A DNA stretch of 64,000 nt, from the NCBI RefSeq assembly GCF_003363755.1, contig NZ_CP031396.1, forward strand, positions 1,860,001 through 1,924,000. Direction: 5' to 3'. This document shows positions 9,506 through 18,001 of the stretch, piece after piece (within the stretch, counting starts at the first letter, position 1; every line of letters begins with the position of its first letter). Source of the stretch: Pseudomonas protegens. Its GTDB lineage: Bacteria; Pseudomonadota; Gammaproteobacteria; Pseudomonadales; Pseudomonadaceae. Below the pieces are notes generated by a model, which worked only from the letters and a program-made list of their open reading frames with translations, was not told the origin of the DNA and did not search any database. The translations under genes and the position numbers were made by a program.

Positions 9506-10717
9506 ATGGCCGAACAAGGTTCGCCGCGCCGCTTTGCGCGCATCGATCGTCTCCCCCCTTACGTTTTCAATATCACTGCCGAGCTGAAGATGGCTGCGCG
9601 TCGGCGCGGCGAAGACATCATCGACTTGAGCATGGGCAACCCCGACGGCGCGACTCCGCCGCACATCGTCGAAAAACTGGTGACCGTTGCCCAGCGTGAG
9701 GACACCCACGGCTACTCCACCTCCAAAGGCATTCCACGGCTGCGCCGGGCGATTTCCCGCTGGTACAAGGATCGCTACGAGGTCGATATCGACCCGGAAA
9801 GCGAAGCCATCGTCACCATCGGTTCCAAGGAAGGCCTGGCGCACCTGATGCTGGCCACCCTGGACCAGGGCGACACGGTGCTGGTGCCCAACCCCAGCTA
9901 CCCGATCCACATCTACGGCGCGGTGATCGCCGGCGCCCAGGTGCGCTCGGTGCCACTGGTGCCCGGCGTGGACTTCTTTGCCGAGCTGGAGCGGGCCATT
10001 CGCGGTTCGATCCCCAAGCCGAAGATGATGATCCTGGGCTTCCCCTCCAACCCCACCGCGCAGTGCGTGGAGCTGGATTTCTTCGAGCGGGTGATCGCCC
10101 TGGCCAAGCAGTACGACGTGCTGGTGATCCACGACCTGGCCTACGCCGACATCGTCTACGACGGCTGGAAAGCCCCGTCGATCATGCAGGTGCCCGGGGC
10201 CAAGGACATCGCGGTGGAGTTCTTCACCCTGTCCAAGAGCTACAACATGGCCGGCTGGCGCATCGGCTTCATGGTCGGCAACCCGGAGCTGGTCAACGCC
10301 CTGGCGCGAATCAAGAGCTACCACGACTACGGCACCTTCACCCCGCTGCAAGTGGCCGCGATTGCCGCCCTGGAAGGCGACCAGCAGTGCGTGAAAGACA
10401 TTGCCGAGCAATACCGGCAACGGCGCAATGTGCTGGTCAAGGGCCTGCATGAGCTGGGCTGGATGGTGGAGAACCCCAAGGCCTCGATGTACGTCTGGGC
10501 CAAGATTCCCGAAGCCTATGCGCACCTGGGCTCCCTGGAATTCGCCAAGAAGCTGCTGGCCGAGGCCAAGGTCTGCGTGTCGCCCGGGGTGGGTTTCGGT
10601 GAGTACGGCGACGATCACGTGCGCTTCGCCCTGATCGAGAACCAGGACCGGATTCGCCAGGCGGTGCGCGGCATTCGCGGGATGTTCCGCGCCGACGCCC
10701 TGGTGCAGAAAAGCTGA
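9506..10717 (+). CDS. alaC: Alanine transaminase AlaC (class I/II aminotransferase)
   Basis: This 403-residue PLP enzyme is very close in pattern to AlaC/YfdZ, which forms alanine from pyruvate and glutamate. Seen: N-terminal [25 protein letters not shown], the region [15 protein letters not shown], and the PLP lysine in [14 protein letters not shown]. Length is normal. It has its own promoter region (9230-9505, divergent from the LysE gene) and a strong terminator 15 bp after the stop. The start ATG follows GAGG with short spacing. Confidence 0.93.
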   Translation: MAEQGSPRRFARIDRLPPYVFNITAELKMAARRRGEDIIDLSMGNPDGATPPHIVEKLVTVAQREDTHGYSTSKGIPRLRRAISRWYKDRYEVDIDPESEAIVTIGSKEGLAHLMLATLDQGDTVLVPNPSYPIHIYGAVIAGAQVRSVPLVPGVDFFAELERAIRGSIPKPKMMILGFPSNPTAQCVELDFFERVIALAKQYDVLVIHDLAYADIVYDGWKAPSIMQVPGAKDIAVEFFTLSKSYNMAGWRIGFMVGNPELVNALARIKSYHDYGTFTPLQVAAIAALEGDQQCVKDIAEQYRQRRNVLVKGLHELGWMVENPKASMYVWAKIPEAYAHLGSLEFAKKLLAEAKVCVSPGVGFGEYGDDHVRFALIENQDRIRQAVRGIRGMFRADALVQKS

Positions 10718-10732
10718 GACTCCTTCAGCCAC

Positions 10733-10760
10733 AAAAAAACCGCAGCGATGCGGTTTTTTT
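10733..10760 (+). terminator. Rho-independent terminator of alaC
   Basis: Perfect 11-base arms (10733-10743 and 10750-10760) form a short GC stem (ACCGC/GCGGT) extended by A/T pairs. It ends in seven T residues on the plus strand. Confidence 0.9.
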
Positions 10761-10770
10761 GTGCCTGTAC

Positions 10771-10909
10771 TGTAGCCGCTGCCGCAGACTGCGAACGAGT
10801 GCGTAGCACTCGCGGCGATTCAGATGCCTATCAAGGGCTGACGTTAGATCACCGGGCAAGGCCCTTCGGGCCTTTGCCCAGCCTCGCCCCAGGCTCGACA
10901 GCAGCTACA
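10771..10909. repeat. Palindrome-rich intergenic repeat (Pseudomonas type)
   Basis: About 139 bp starting TGTAGCCGCTGC and ending GCAGCTACA, so the ends are inverted copies of each other. Inside is a strong stem-loop GGCAAGGCCC-TTC-GGGCCTTTGCC near 10857-10877 and a weaker one around 10797-10822. It lies between the convergent genes alaC and gntT. The TGTAGCCGCTGCCG...GCTACA form is one I recall as a dispersed intergenic repeat in the P. fluorescens group. Confidence 0.65.
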
Positions 10910-10926
10910 GGGGTCAGCCCCGCCGT

Positions 10927-12279
10927 TTAAACCACCAACGACAACAACAGGATGAAGATCAGGCCCACCACCGAGAGGATGGTTTCCATCGCCGTCCAGG
11001 TCTTGAAGGTCTCGGCCACGGTCATGTTGAAGTACTGCTTGACCAGCCAGAAGCCCGCGTCGTTGACGTGAGACAGGATCAAGGAGCCGGCACCGGTGGC
11101 CAGCACCAGCAGTTCGCGGTTGACCCCGGGGATCATCCCCACCACCGGCACCACGATGCCCGCGCCGGTGATGGTGGCCACGGTGGCCGAACCGGTTGCG
11201 ATACGAATCACCGCCGCCACCAGCCAGGCCAGGAGGATTGGCGAGATCTGCGCATTGACCGCCATGTGGCCGATCACATCACCCACGCCGCTGGTCACCA
11301 GCATCTGCTTGAAACCACCGCCGGCACCAATGATCAGGATGATCGCCGCGGTAGGCGCCAGGCTGGCGTCGAGCAAACCGAGGATCTGCTTGGAGCCAAT
11401 GCCCTGCTTGTAGCCAAAGGTGTAGAGCGACAGCAGCAGGGCCAGCAGCAAGGCACTGATCGGGTGGCCGATCATGTCCATCCAGATGCGGAAGAAGTGC
11501 CCGTCCGGCAACGCCACGTCGGCGAAGGTCTTGAGCAGCATCAGGAACACCGGCAGCAGCACAGTCAGCAAGGTCACGCTGAAGCTGGGCAGGTTCTGCG
11601 AGGTGTTTTCACGGGCCAGCTGGTCCACCAGCTCCTGGGACGGGTGACCCGGGATGTATTTGGCGATGAAGGTGCCGTAGATCGGACCGGCAATGATGGC
11701 CGTCGGCAGAGCAACGATCAGGCCGTAGAGAATGGTCTTGCCAATGTCGGCACCAAACACCCCGATGGCCAGCAGCGGCCCCGGATGCGGCGGCACCAGG
11801 CCGTGCACCGCCGACAGGCCAGCCAGCAGTGGAATGCCGATCTTGATCAGCGACACCCCGGTGCGCCGGGCGACGATGAACACCAGCGGGATCAGCAGCA
11901 CGAAGCCGATCTCGAAGAACAGCGGGATGCCCACCAGGAACGCAGCGAACATCATCGCCCACTGCACCCGCTCCTTGCCGAACGAACGGATCAGGGTCTG
12001 GGCAATCTGATCGGCGCCGCCGGACTCGGCCATCATTTTTCCGAGCATGGTGCCCAGGGCCAGGATGATGCCGACAAAACCGAGCACGCCACCAAAACCG
12101 TCCTGGAACGCCTTGATGATCTTGTCTACCGGCATGCCCGAGGTCAGGCCGAGGAACCCCGCGGCAATGGTCAGAGCAATAAAGGGATGCAGCTTGAATC
12201 GGGTGATCAAGACGATCAGGCCGATGATAGTGACCACTGCATCAACCAGCAGATAGGTCTCTTGGGACATGCCAAACAT
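10927..12279 (-). CDS. gntT: Gluconate permease GntT (GntP family)
   Basis: This 450-residue inner-membrane transporter has about 12 hydrophobic segments and GntP-family signatures: GVPHPGP-like LVPPHPGPLLAIG, IPLFFEIGFVLLIPL, and the C-terminal SHVNDAGFWLVKQYF. It imports gluconate, which GntK then phosphorylates. Start ATG at 12279 has GGAGG eight bases upstream. Upstream are an AACAACAAA motif and a GntR-type operator, so expression is probably repressed by GntR and by carbon catabolite repression. Confidence 0.95.
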   Translation of the reverse strand: MFGMSQETYLLVDAVVTIIGLIVLITRFKLHPFIALTIAAGFLGLTSGMPVDKIIKAFQDGFGGVLGFVGIILALGTMLGKMMAESGGADQIAQTLIRSFGKERVQWAMMFAAFLVGIPLFFEIGFVLLIPLVFIVARRTGVSLIKIGIPLLAGLSAVHGLVPPHPGPLLAIGVFGADIGKTILYGLIVALPTAIIAGPIYGTFIAKYIPGHPSQELVDQLARENTSQNLPSFSVTLLTVLLPVFLMLLKTFADVALPDGHFFRIWMDMIGHPISALLLALLLSLYTFGYKQGIGSKQILGLLDASLAPTAAIILIIGAGGGFKQMLVTSGVGDVIGHMAVNAQISPILLAWLVAAVIRIATGSATVATITGAGIVVPVVGMIPGVNRELLVLATGAGSLILSHVNDAGFWLVKQYFNMTVAETFKTWTAMETILSVVGLIFILLLSLVV

Positions 12280-12293
12280 GGGATTGCCTCCGG

Positions 12294-12302
12294 TTTGTTG
12301 TT
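12294..12302 (-). promoter_or_regulatory. A-rich Crc/Hfq-type motif before gntT
   Basis: On the coding strand this reads AACAACAAA just upstream of the GGAGG ribosome-binding site of gntT. It fits the AAnAAnAA pattern bound by Hfq with Crc in Pseudomonas mRNAs. Prediction from pattern and position only. Confidence 0.5.
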
Positions 12303-12338
12303 TTTATTTAAGCGTTAAAAACAAGGGCCGAGTGGGAT

Positions 12339-12348
12339 AGCGCTACCT
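12339..12348. promoter_or_regulatory. GntR-type operator upstream of gntT
   Basis: AGCGCTACCT (reverse AGGTAGCGCT) lies 60 bp before the gntT start. The same decamer occurs before gntK and before gntR. It contains the TAGCGCT core that I recall for the P. aeruginosa GntR operator. Confidence 0.7.
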
Positions 12349-12363
12349 ATTTCGAGCCAGCAC

Positions 12364-12897
12364 TTAATGTGAAGGTTCAAGGCCATGCTCCAGCCACCAT
12401 TGGTTGGCCAGTTCGGCCAGGCGCTGGACGCTCAGGGTGCTGGCATCCAGGGCCAGGGTGAGCGGCTCCCCCACGGGGGATTCGAGGGTGGCGAACTGAC
12501 TGTCGATCAGGGTCGAAGGCATGAAATGCCCTGGCCGGTGTGCCACGCGATCGGCGGCCACTGCCGGTGTCAGTTCGAGGAAGATAAAGCCCAGGCCGGG
12601 GGTCGCTGCGCGCAGGCGTTCACGGTATTTGCGCTTCAAGGCCGAGCAGGTCAGTACCGGACGCTGACCGGCGGCCAGGGTCCGACGCAATTCATCGCAG
12701 AGGCTGTCGAGCCAGCCGGCACGGTCGTCGTCGTCGAGGGGAATGCCGGCGCTCATCTTGGCGATATTGGCGGCAGGGTGGAACGTATCGCCTTCAATGG
12801 CCGTGGCGCCGCTGCGTTGGCACAGCGCCTGGCTGACGCTGGATTTGCCACAGCCGGCAACACCCATGATGACCAGGGCGGTAATAGATTGACTCAT
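12364..12897 (-). CDS. gntK: Gluconokinase
   Basis: This 177-residue cytoplasmic kinase phosphorylates gluconate to 6-phosphogluconate, feeding Edd/Eda encoded later in the window. It has Walker A GVAGCGKSS (residues 12-20), the gluconate-kinase segment EGDTFHPAANIAKMSAGIPL, CSALKRKYRERLR and HFMPSTLIDSQ. Length matches GntK. It is 84 bp upstream of gntT in the same direction, with a GntR-type operator both before gntK and between the two genes. Confidence 0.96.
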   Translation of the reverse strand: MSQSITALVIMGVAGCGKSSVSQALCQRSGATAIEGDTFHPAANIAKMSAGIPLDDDDRAGWLDSLCDELRRTLAAGQRPVLTCSALKRKYRERLRAATPGLGFIFLELTPAVAADRVAHRPGHFMPSTLIDSQFATLESPVGEPLTLALDASTLSVQRLAELANQWWLEHGLEPSH

Positions 12898-12918
12898 GTA
12901 ACACCTCAGCGCGCAGAC

Positions 12919-12932
12919 AGCGCTACCTTCGC
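12919..12932. promoter_or_regulatory. GntR-type operator upstream of gntK
   Basis: AGCGCTACCTTCGC, reverse GCGAAGGTAGCGCT, starts 22 bp before the gntK ATG. It matches AC-N-AAG-N-TAGCGCT except for the first base of the AC pair. Confidence 0.75.
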
Positions 12933-13069
12933 TAGTTCTAGTTCTAGTACAAAAACAGTGTCTGCCGACGCCTTCTTGTCATTTTTGTGGGTTGCCGCGT
13001 ATATAGTCCGCCAAACCAAAGAGCGAGGGTCAGGCACACCTCGCTCACGCATTGCAGCTGTTTCAGGAC

Positions 13070-13084
13070 AGCGCTACCTTAGTG
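13070..13084. promoter_or_regulatory. GntR operator upstream of gntR (autoregulation)
   Basis: The reverse strand reads ACTAAGGTAGCGCT, an exact match to the AC-N-AAG-N-TAGCGCT operator I recall for P. aeruginosa GntR. It ends 28 bp before the gntR ATG, a position suited to repression. Confidence 0.78.
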
Positions 13085-13112
13085 ACTTGAATTTTGTTTG
13101 GCAAGCCGTCTG

Positions 13113-14144
13113 ATGACCCCTCATAAAAACGATAAAAGCTCCCGTACCACGGGGCGCCCTACCCTCAACGAAGTGGCGCGACTGGCCGGTGTCAGTCCGA
13201 TCACCGCCTCTCGGGCCCTGCGCGGCGTCAGCAGCGTGGCCACCGAGCTGGTGGAAAAGGTGCAGAAGGCCGCGCAGGAGCTGAACTACGTGGTCAACTC
13301 CGCCGCCCGTGCCCTGGCCTCGGCCCAGAGCCAGTCGGTGGTGGTGCTGGTGCCGTCGCTGTCCAACCTGCTGTTCATCGAAACCCTGGAAGCCATTCAT
13401 CAGGTCCTGCGGCCCAAGGGCTTCGAAGTGCTGATCGGCAACTACCACTACTCCCGGGACGAAGAAGAAAACCTGCTGCGCAACTACATGACCTACCAGC
13501 CCCGGGGTCTGTTGCTGACCGGTTTTGACCGTACCGAAAGCGCCCGGCGGATGATCGAGGCCAACAACATCCCCTGCGTCTACATGATGGACCTGGACCC
13601 CGGCGCCGGGCTCAACTGCGTGGGTTTCTCCCAGTTGAACGCGGGCGAGACCGCCGCCCGGCACCTGATTTCCCGTGGGCGCAAGCATCTGGCCTACATC
13701 GGTGCACAACTGGATCAACGCACTCTGCTACGGGGCGAAGGTTTCCGTCGTGCCCTGCAAGAGGCCGGGCTGTACAACCCCGATCTGGAACTGCTGACCC
13801 CACGCCCATCCTCCGTGGGCCTGGGCGGCGAACTGTTCCTGCAACTGATGCAGAGCCAGCCGCAAGTCGACGCCATCTTCTTCGGCAACGACGACCTGGC
13901 CCAGGGCGCACTGCTGGAAGCCATGCGCTGCGGGATCAAGGTTCCGGAGCAAGTGGCGGTGCTGGGTTTCAACGACCTGCCCTCCTCGGAACACATGGTG
14001 CCGCGCCTGAGCAGTATCAGCACCCCAAGGGAAGCCATCGGCCGCCGTGCAGCCGAGCAGATGCTGACCCTGCTGGCCGGCAACAGCGTGGCCGAGCCCG
14101 TAGTGGACATGGGCTTCGAGCTGCGGGTGCGGGAAAGCACCTGA
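13113..14144 (+). CDS. gntR: LacI-family repressor GntR of gluconate genes
   Basis: This 343-residue LacI/GalR regulator has an N-terminal helix-turn-helix and hinge (RPTLNEVARLAGVSPITASRALRG, then a VVNSAARALAS-type hinge segment) and a periplasmic-binding-protein-like effector domain. It is divergent from gntK-gntT, and three operator-like sites surround its intergenic region and gntT. Known family members are released from DNA by gluconate or 6-phosphogluconate. I chose ATG 13113 over the in-frame TTG at 13098 because homologues begin near this point; neither has a strong ribosome-binding site. Confidence 0.93.
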   Translation: MTPHKNDKSSRTTGRPTLNEVARLAGVSPITASRALRGVSSVATELVEKVQKAAQELNYVVNSAARALASAQSQSVVVLVPSLSNLLFIETLEAIHQVLRPKGFEVLIGNYHYSRDEEENLLRNYMTYQPRGLLLTGFDRTESARRMIEANNIPCVYMMDLDPGAGLNCVGFSQLNAGETAARHLISRGRKHLAYIGAQLDQRTLLRGEGFRRALQEAGLYNPDLELLTPRPSSVGLGGELFLQLMQSQPQVDAIFFGNDDLAQGALLEAMRCGIKVPEQVAVLGFNDLPSSEHMVPRLSSISTPREAIGRRAAEQMLTLLAGNSVAEPVVDMGFELRVREST

Positions 14145-14150
14145 GGTGTT

Positions 14151-14771
14151 TCAGGGCTGCAGGCTCAGCACGCTGAGCAGCAGCCCGAACCCCACCAGCA
14201 CCACACCAAATACCTGATCGATACGGCGCTTGTACCCCTGCAGTCGACTGGCAATCGCCGGTGCCGAGAAAAACAGCGCCACCGCCACGAACCACAACAC
14301 GTGAGCCAGGACAATGATCCCCCCGTAGCCGATCTGCACCGGCAATGCCGTGCCCGGCCGGATCACCTGCATAAACAGGCTGAGAACGAAAATCATCGTC
14401 TTGGGGTTCAGCGCATTGGTCAGAAAGCCGCTGCGCAGAGCCGCCCATGACGAAGTCTCGACATTCGCCGCCGCCTCCTCGTACGGCCCCTGGTCCGAAC
14501 CGCGCAACAGCTTGATCCCCAGATAGATCAGATAAAGCGCCCCGGCAATCTTCAGCCCGGTGAACCACAGCAGCGACTGCTGCAACAGCACCCCCACCCC
14601 CAGCAGGCTGTAGCCGATATGCAGCATGACCCCGAGCCCGATACCCAGGGCAGTGAACACACCGTGGCGGCGCGAGAGCATCAGGCTATTGCGCGTTACC
14701 AAGGCAAAATCGGCTCCGGGGCTGAGTACAGCAAGAATGGTAATGGTGATTACGACTAACAGTTCAGTCAC
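14151..14771 (-). CDS. LysE/RhtB family amino-acid exporter (GTG start)
   Basis: This 206-residue inner-membrane protein has about six helices and the family N-terminus ITILAVLSPGADFALVTRNSLMLSRRHGVFTALGIGLG, including the conserved PGAD segment, and FLTNALNPKTMIFVLSLF in the middle. It probably exports an amino acid such as homoserine, threonine or lysine; the substrate cannot be read from sequence. Start is GTG. It is divergent from a LysR regulator 66 bp away, an arrangement like ArgP/ArgO. It converges with gntR with a 6-bp gap. Confidence 0.9.
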   Translation of the reverse strand: MTELLVVITITILAVLSPGADFALVTRNSLMLSRRHGVFTALGIGLGVMLHIGYSLLGVGVLLQQSLLWFTGLKIAGALYLIYLGIKLLRGSDQGPYEEAAANVETSSWAALRSGFLTNALNPKTMIFVLSLFMQVIRPGTALPVQIGYGGIIVLAHVLWFVAVALFFSAPAIASRLQGYKRRIDQVFGVVLVGFGLLLSVLSLQP

Positions 14772-14837
14772 GTTACATACGCCTTGGATATAGAATCAGG
14801 CGCTACTGTATGGGGATCGGCACGGGGACAGCCAACG

Positions 14838-15767
14838 ATGAAAACTGACACTCTCAGTGATAAAAACTCACAGACATTGCGCCGACGCCTGCCGCCCCTC
14901 GGCGCCTTGCGCTGCTTCGAAGCAGCGGCACGCCTGGAAAGCTTCACCCAGGCCGGCGCCGCCCTGCACCTGACCCACGGCGCCATCAGCCGCGCCGTGC
15001 GCGCCCTGGAAGAGGACCTGGGCACGGCGCTGTTCGAACGCCGCAGCCACCGGGTATTTCTGACGCCGGCCGGAGCCGAACTGCTGCACAGCGTAACCCA
15101 GGCCCTGGACCTGATCGAGAACACCGCCAGCCGCCTGCGGGCACCGGACCCCGAGGCGCCGCTGGTGCTGTCCTGTGAACCGACCCTGCTGATGCGCTGG
15201 CTGATTCCACGCCTGCCGGCGTTCCAGGCCGCTCACCCGGAAATATCGATCCAGTTGCTGGCCGGCGGCGGGCCTTTCTCGTTCAACGCCGGCATCGACC
15301 TGGCGATCCGCCGCAACGATTTCGCCTGGAGCGATGAAACTCAGGCCCACTGGCTGTTCGACGAAGCCATTGGCCCCGTGTGCCGGCCGGACAAACAGGC
15401 TGACTGGACCCCTTCGCCAGACGGCCAGCCGACCCTGGCGGAACACGCCCCGCGCTTGCACAGTGCTACCCGGCCGCAAGCCTGGGAGCACTGGCTGCAA
15501 CAGCAGCAGCTGCCCGCCTCCCTGGCTCTACAGGAGCAAGTCTTCGAGCATTTCTACTTCAGCCTGCAAGCGGCGGTGGCGGGACTCGGGCTGGCCATCG
15601 CCCCCCGGCAACTGGTGCGCGATGATCTGGCTGGAGGATTGCTTTGCGCCCCTTTCGGCTTCATCGCCGACGGCAGCGCCTATTACCTGTTGTCCGCCCA
15701 GGCGATCAGCGACGCTTCGGCGGCCGGTCATTTGCTGCGCTGGTTGCGTGAACAGGCCCTGGGCTAA
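14838..15767 (+). CDS. LysR-type regulator (GcvA-like), probable regulator of the divergent exporter
   Basis: This 309-residue regulator has an N-terminal winged HTH beginning LPPLGALRCFEAAARLESFTQAGAALHLTHGAISRAVRALEEDLG, characteristic of the GcvA/AmpR branch of LysR, and a LysR substrate-binding domain to residue 309. ATG 14838 is preferred to the TTG at 14784, as family members begin shortly before the HTH. It is divergent from a LysE-type exporter. Its stop overlaps by 4 bp the stop of the convergent LysR gene at 15764. Confidence 0.88.
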   Translation: MKTDTLSDKNSQTLRRRLPPLGALRCFEAAARLESFTQAGAALHLTHGAISRAVRALEEDLGTALFERRSHRVFLTPAGAELLHSVTQALDLIENTASRLRAPDPEAPLVLSCEPTLLMRWLIPRLPAFQAAHPEISIQLLAGGGPFSFNAGIDLAIRRNDFAWSDETQAHWLFDEAIGPVCRPDKQADWTPSPDGQPTLAEHAPRLHSATRPQAWEHWLQQQQLPASLALQEQVFEHFYFSLQAAVAGLGLAIAPRQLVRDDLAGGLLCAPFGFIADGSAYYLLSAQAISDASAAGHLLRWLREQALG

Positions 15768-16681
15768 ACCCCGGGGGCGGGCAGCGGCCCCAGCGCCGGA
15801 TCTTCGCCACTGAGCAACTGCACCAGGGCCAGGGCGCCCTTCTGCAGTGGCCGGTTCTTCAGCCACACCGCATGCACCGGCAACGACAAGCCGTTGTCGA
15901 GGTTCTTGAACTTCAGCCTCTGCAAGCGCCCTGCCACCAGCAGCGGCTGGATCACCGACAAGGGGAAATTGCCCCAGCCGATGCCGGCTTCCACCATGTG
16001 CAGGGCCATGGCCAGGCTGTCGGTGCGCCACAACGACTCGCCCACCAAGGGCCGCGTATCGCTGATGGGCAAGTCGCGGCTGGCCACCACGACCTGGCGG
16101 AACCGGATCAGCTCCTCCAGGTACAACGAGCCATCGCTGGCCACAAACACCGGATGTCGCGGCGAGATACAGGCAATCACCCGCTCACTGCCGATGTACT
16201 GGAAATACTCCAGGGCATTCACGCTCAAGCCGGCAAAGGCCACGCCCACACTCACTCGCCCACTGTGCAGCAGTTGCAGCACATCATCCTGGGGGGCACT
16301 GAGCACCTCCACCTCCAGCAGCGGATAGCGCTCGGCAATCAGCTTGATGGCGGCCAGCACTCGCTGCTTGTCGATGTCATCCACCACGGCAATCGACAGC
16401 TTGCTCTCCAGGCCCAGGGACAGCTCGATGGCGTGCACCTGCAACTGCTTGAGCTGGTCGGCGATCAACCGCGCATGGGGCGCCAGGGACAGGGCCAGGG
16501 GCGTCGGCACCGGCTCGCGATGGCGGCGATCGAACAGGGCGTAACCCAGTTCAGCCTCAAGGTTGGCAATGCCCATGCTGACCGCCGAGGGCACCTTGCC
16601 CAGGAAGCGGGCCGCCGCAGAAAAGGAACCGCGCTCGAGCACGGCGAGAAACAACTGGATGCTGTCACTGGAGAAATTCAT
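15764..16681 (-). CDS. LysR-type regulator divergent from the PACE efflux gene
   Basis: This 305-residue LysR protein has the HTH NFSSDSIQLFLAVLERGSFSAAARFLGKVPSAVSMGIANLEAELGYALFDRR at the N-terminus and an effector domain after about residue 90. It is transcribed away from the PACE-family transporter at 16805, with 123 bp between them. In Acinetobacter the analogous LysR protein AceR activates the PACE pump gene aceI, so this is the likely regulator here. Start ATG 16681 was chosen over a TTG three codons upstream. Confidence 0.88.
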   Translation of the reverse strand: MNFSSDSIQLFLAVLERGSFSAAARFLGKVPSAVSMGIANLEAELGYALFDRRHREPVPTPLALSLAPHARLIADQLKQLQVHAIELSLGLESKLSIAVVDDIDKQRVLAAIKLIAERYPLLEVEVLSAPQDDVLQLLHSGRVSVGVAFAGLSVNALEYFQYIGSERVIACISPRHPVFVASDGSLYLEELIRFRQVVVASRDLPISDTRPLVGESLWRTDSLAMALHMVEAGIGWGNFPLSVIQPLLVAGRLQRLKFKNLDNGLSLPVHAVWLKNRPLQKGALALVQLLSGEDPALGPLPAPGV

Positions 16682-16804
16682 GGAGGGCAACCTATCAATA
16701 AAACTGAAAGCTTCCGACTTTTTCTGTCACCACTATTGAAGCTACCTTTCGCGCCCTGCGCCAGTCCAGCTCTGGCCATTGCCATTCAATACCGAGGAAT
16801 TTCC

Positions 16805-17236
16805 ATGCAAGGCGTGAAACGCAAACTGGTCTACGTATCCCTGTTCGAGGTGTTCGGCATGACGTTCTCGGCCCTCGGCCTGGCCCTGCTGTCCGGCACG
16901 TCCCCCAGCAGCACCGGGCCGCTGGCCGTGGTCATCACCAGCATCGCGGTGACCTGGAACTTCATCTACACCACGCTGTTCGAGCGCTGGGAAAGCCGTC
17001 AGCCCTCGCGCACCCGCACCGTCAAGCGGCGCATCGCCCATGCCGTGGGCTTCCAGTTGACCCTGATCGTGTTCCTGATCCCGCTCATCGCCTGGTGGAT
17101 GAACATCAGCCTGGTGCAGGCCTTCCTCCTGGACCTGGCGCTGATCCTGTTCATCCCCTGCTACACCTTCGCCTTCAACTGGCTGTTCGACCGGGTCTTC
17201 GGTCTGCCGGCTTCGGCCCTGCCCGATCCGGCCTGA
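16805..17236 (+). CDS. PACE family efflux transporter (paired DUF2061-type repeats)
   Basis: This 143-residue inner-membrane protein has four helices arranged as two tandem bacterial transmembrane pair repeats (starting MQGVKRKLVYVSLFE and RRIAHAVGFQ). Known PACE members such as AceI export chlorhexidine and other biocides or polyamines by proton antiport, using a Glu in helix 1 at position 15. Here that Glu is also residue 15 (SLFEVFG). Each repeat also keeps the W-N-x-x-Y/F-type signature (TWNFIYTTLFERWE, AFNWLFDRVFG). It is paired with a divergent LysR gene. Confidence 0.93.
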   Translation: MQGVKRKLVYVSLFEVFGMTFSALGLALLSGTSPSSTGPLAVVITSIAVTWNFIYTTLFERWESRQPSRTRTVKRRIAHAVGFQLTLIVFLIPLIAWWMNISLVQAFLLDLALILFIPCYTFAFNWLFDRVFGLPASALPDPA

Positions 17237-17336
17237 AGCTGGGCAAAACACCCCTGGAGGCAATTTGACCGTCGCCGAGAACCTGGCTCGCTGATAGATT
17301 CCCATCGCCAACCTGTGCCACGAACAAGGAAACGTC

Positions 17337-17969
17337 ATGGGAACCCCCTGCAGAATTCTCGGTAAAGCCTCGTCCATCAACGTCAGGAAAGTCTTGTGGA
17401 CCTGTGAAGAACTGGACCTTTCCTACCAGCAGGAAGATTGGGGCAGCGGCTTCCAGTCGACCCACAGTCCCGAATTTCTCGCCCTCAACCCCAACGCCCA
17501 GGTCCCGGTGCTGATCGATGATGCCGGTGCCCTGTGGGAGTCCAACAGCATCTGCCGCTACCTGGCCAACCTGCACCCCAGCAGCGGCCTGCTGCCCATC
17601 GCCCCGCGAGCCCGGGCGCTGGTGGAACAGTGGATGGACTGGCAGGCCACCGAACTCAATCCGGCCTGGAGCTACGCCTTCATGGGCCTGGTGCGCCAGC
17701 ATCCGGATTGCCAGGACAGCCAGCGCATCGGCGCCAGCCTGCTGGCCTGGAACGGCAAGATGGCGATCCTTGAACGGCAGCTTGAGAGCACCGGGAACTA
17801 TGTGCTCGGTGAAGACTTCAGCCTGGCGGATATCGTCCTTGGCCTCTCGGTCAATCGCTGGAAGATGACCCCGATGGAACACCCGGACTTCCCCGCCGTG
17901 GCCGCCTACTACGAACGCCTCAGCCTGCGTCCGGGCTTTGTGCTGCATGGACGTAACGGCACGCCCTAG
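17337..17969 (+). CDS. Glutathione S-transferase family protein
   Basis: This 210-residue protein has an N-terminal thioredoxin-like GST domain (ILGKASSINVRKVLWTCEELDLSY, NPNAQVPVLIDD, LWESNSICRYLA) and an alpha-helical C-terminal domain with the N-capping segment FSLADIVLGLS. The SSINVRKV pattern resembles beta/theta-type enzymes using Ser at the active site. AAGGAA precedes the ATG by 5 bases. It is 32 bp upstream of the SDR gene and probably co-transcribed with it. The substrate is unknown. Confidence 0.9.
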   Translation: MGTPCRILGKASSINVRKVLWTCEELDLSYQQEDWGSGFQSTHSPEFLALNPNAQVPVLIDDAGALWESNSICRYLANLHPSSGLLPIAPRARALVEQWMDWQATELNPAWSYAFMGLVRQHPDCQDSQRIGASLLAWNGKMAILERQLESTGNYVLGEDFSLADIVLGLSVNRWKMTPMEHPDFPAVAAYYERLSLRPGFVLHGRNGTP

Positions 17970-18001
17970 CCTGCCCCTTCTCAGCCCACCGGAGATTCGA
18001 C

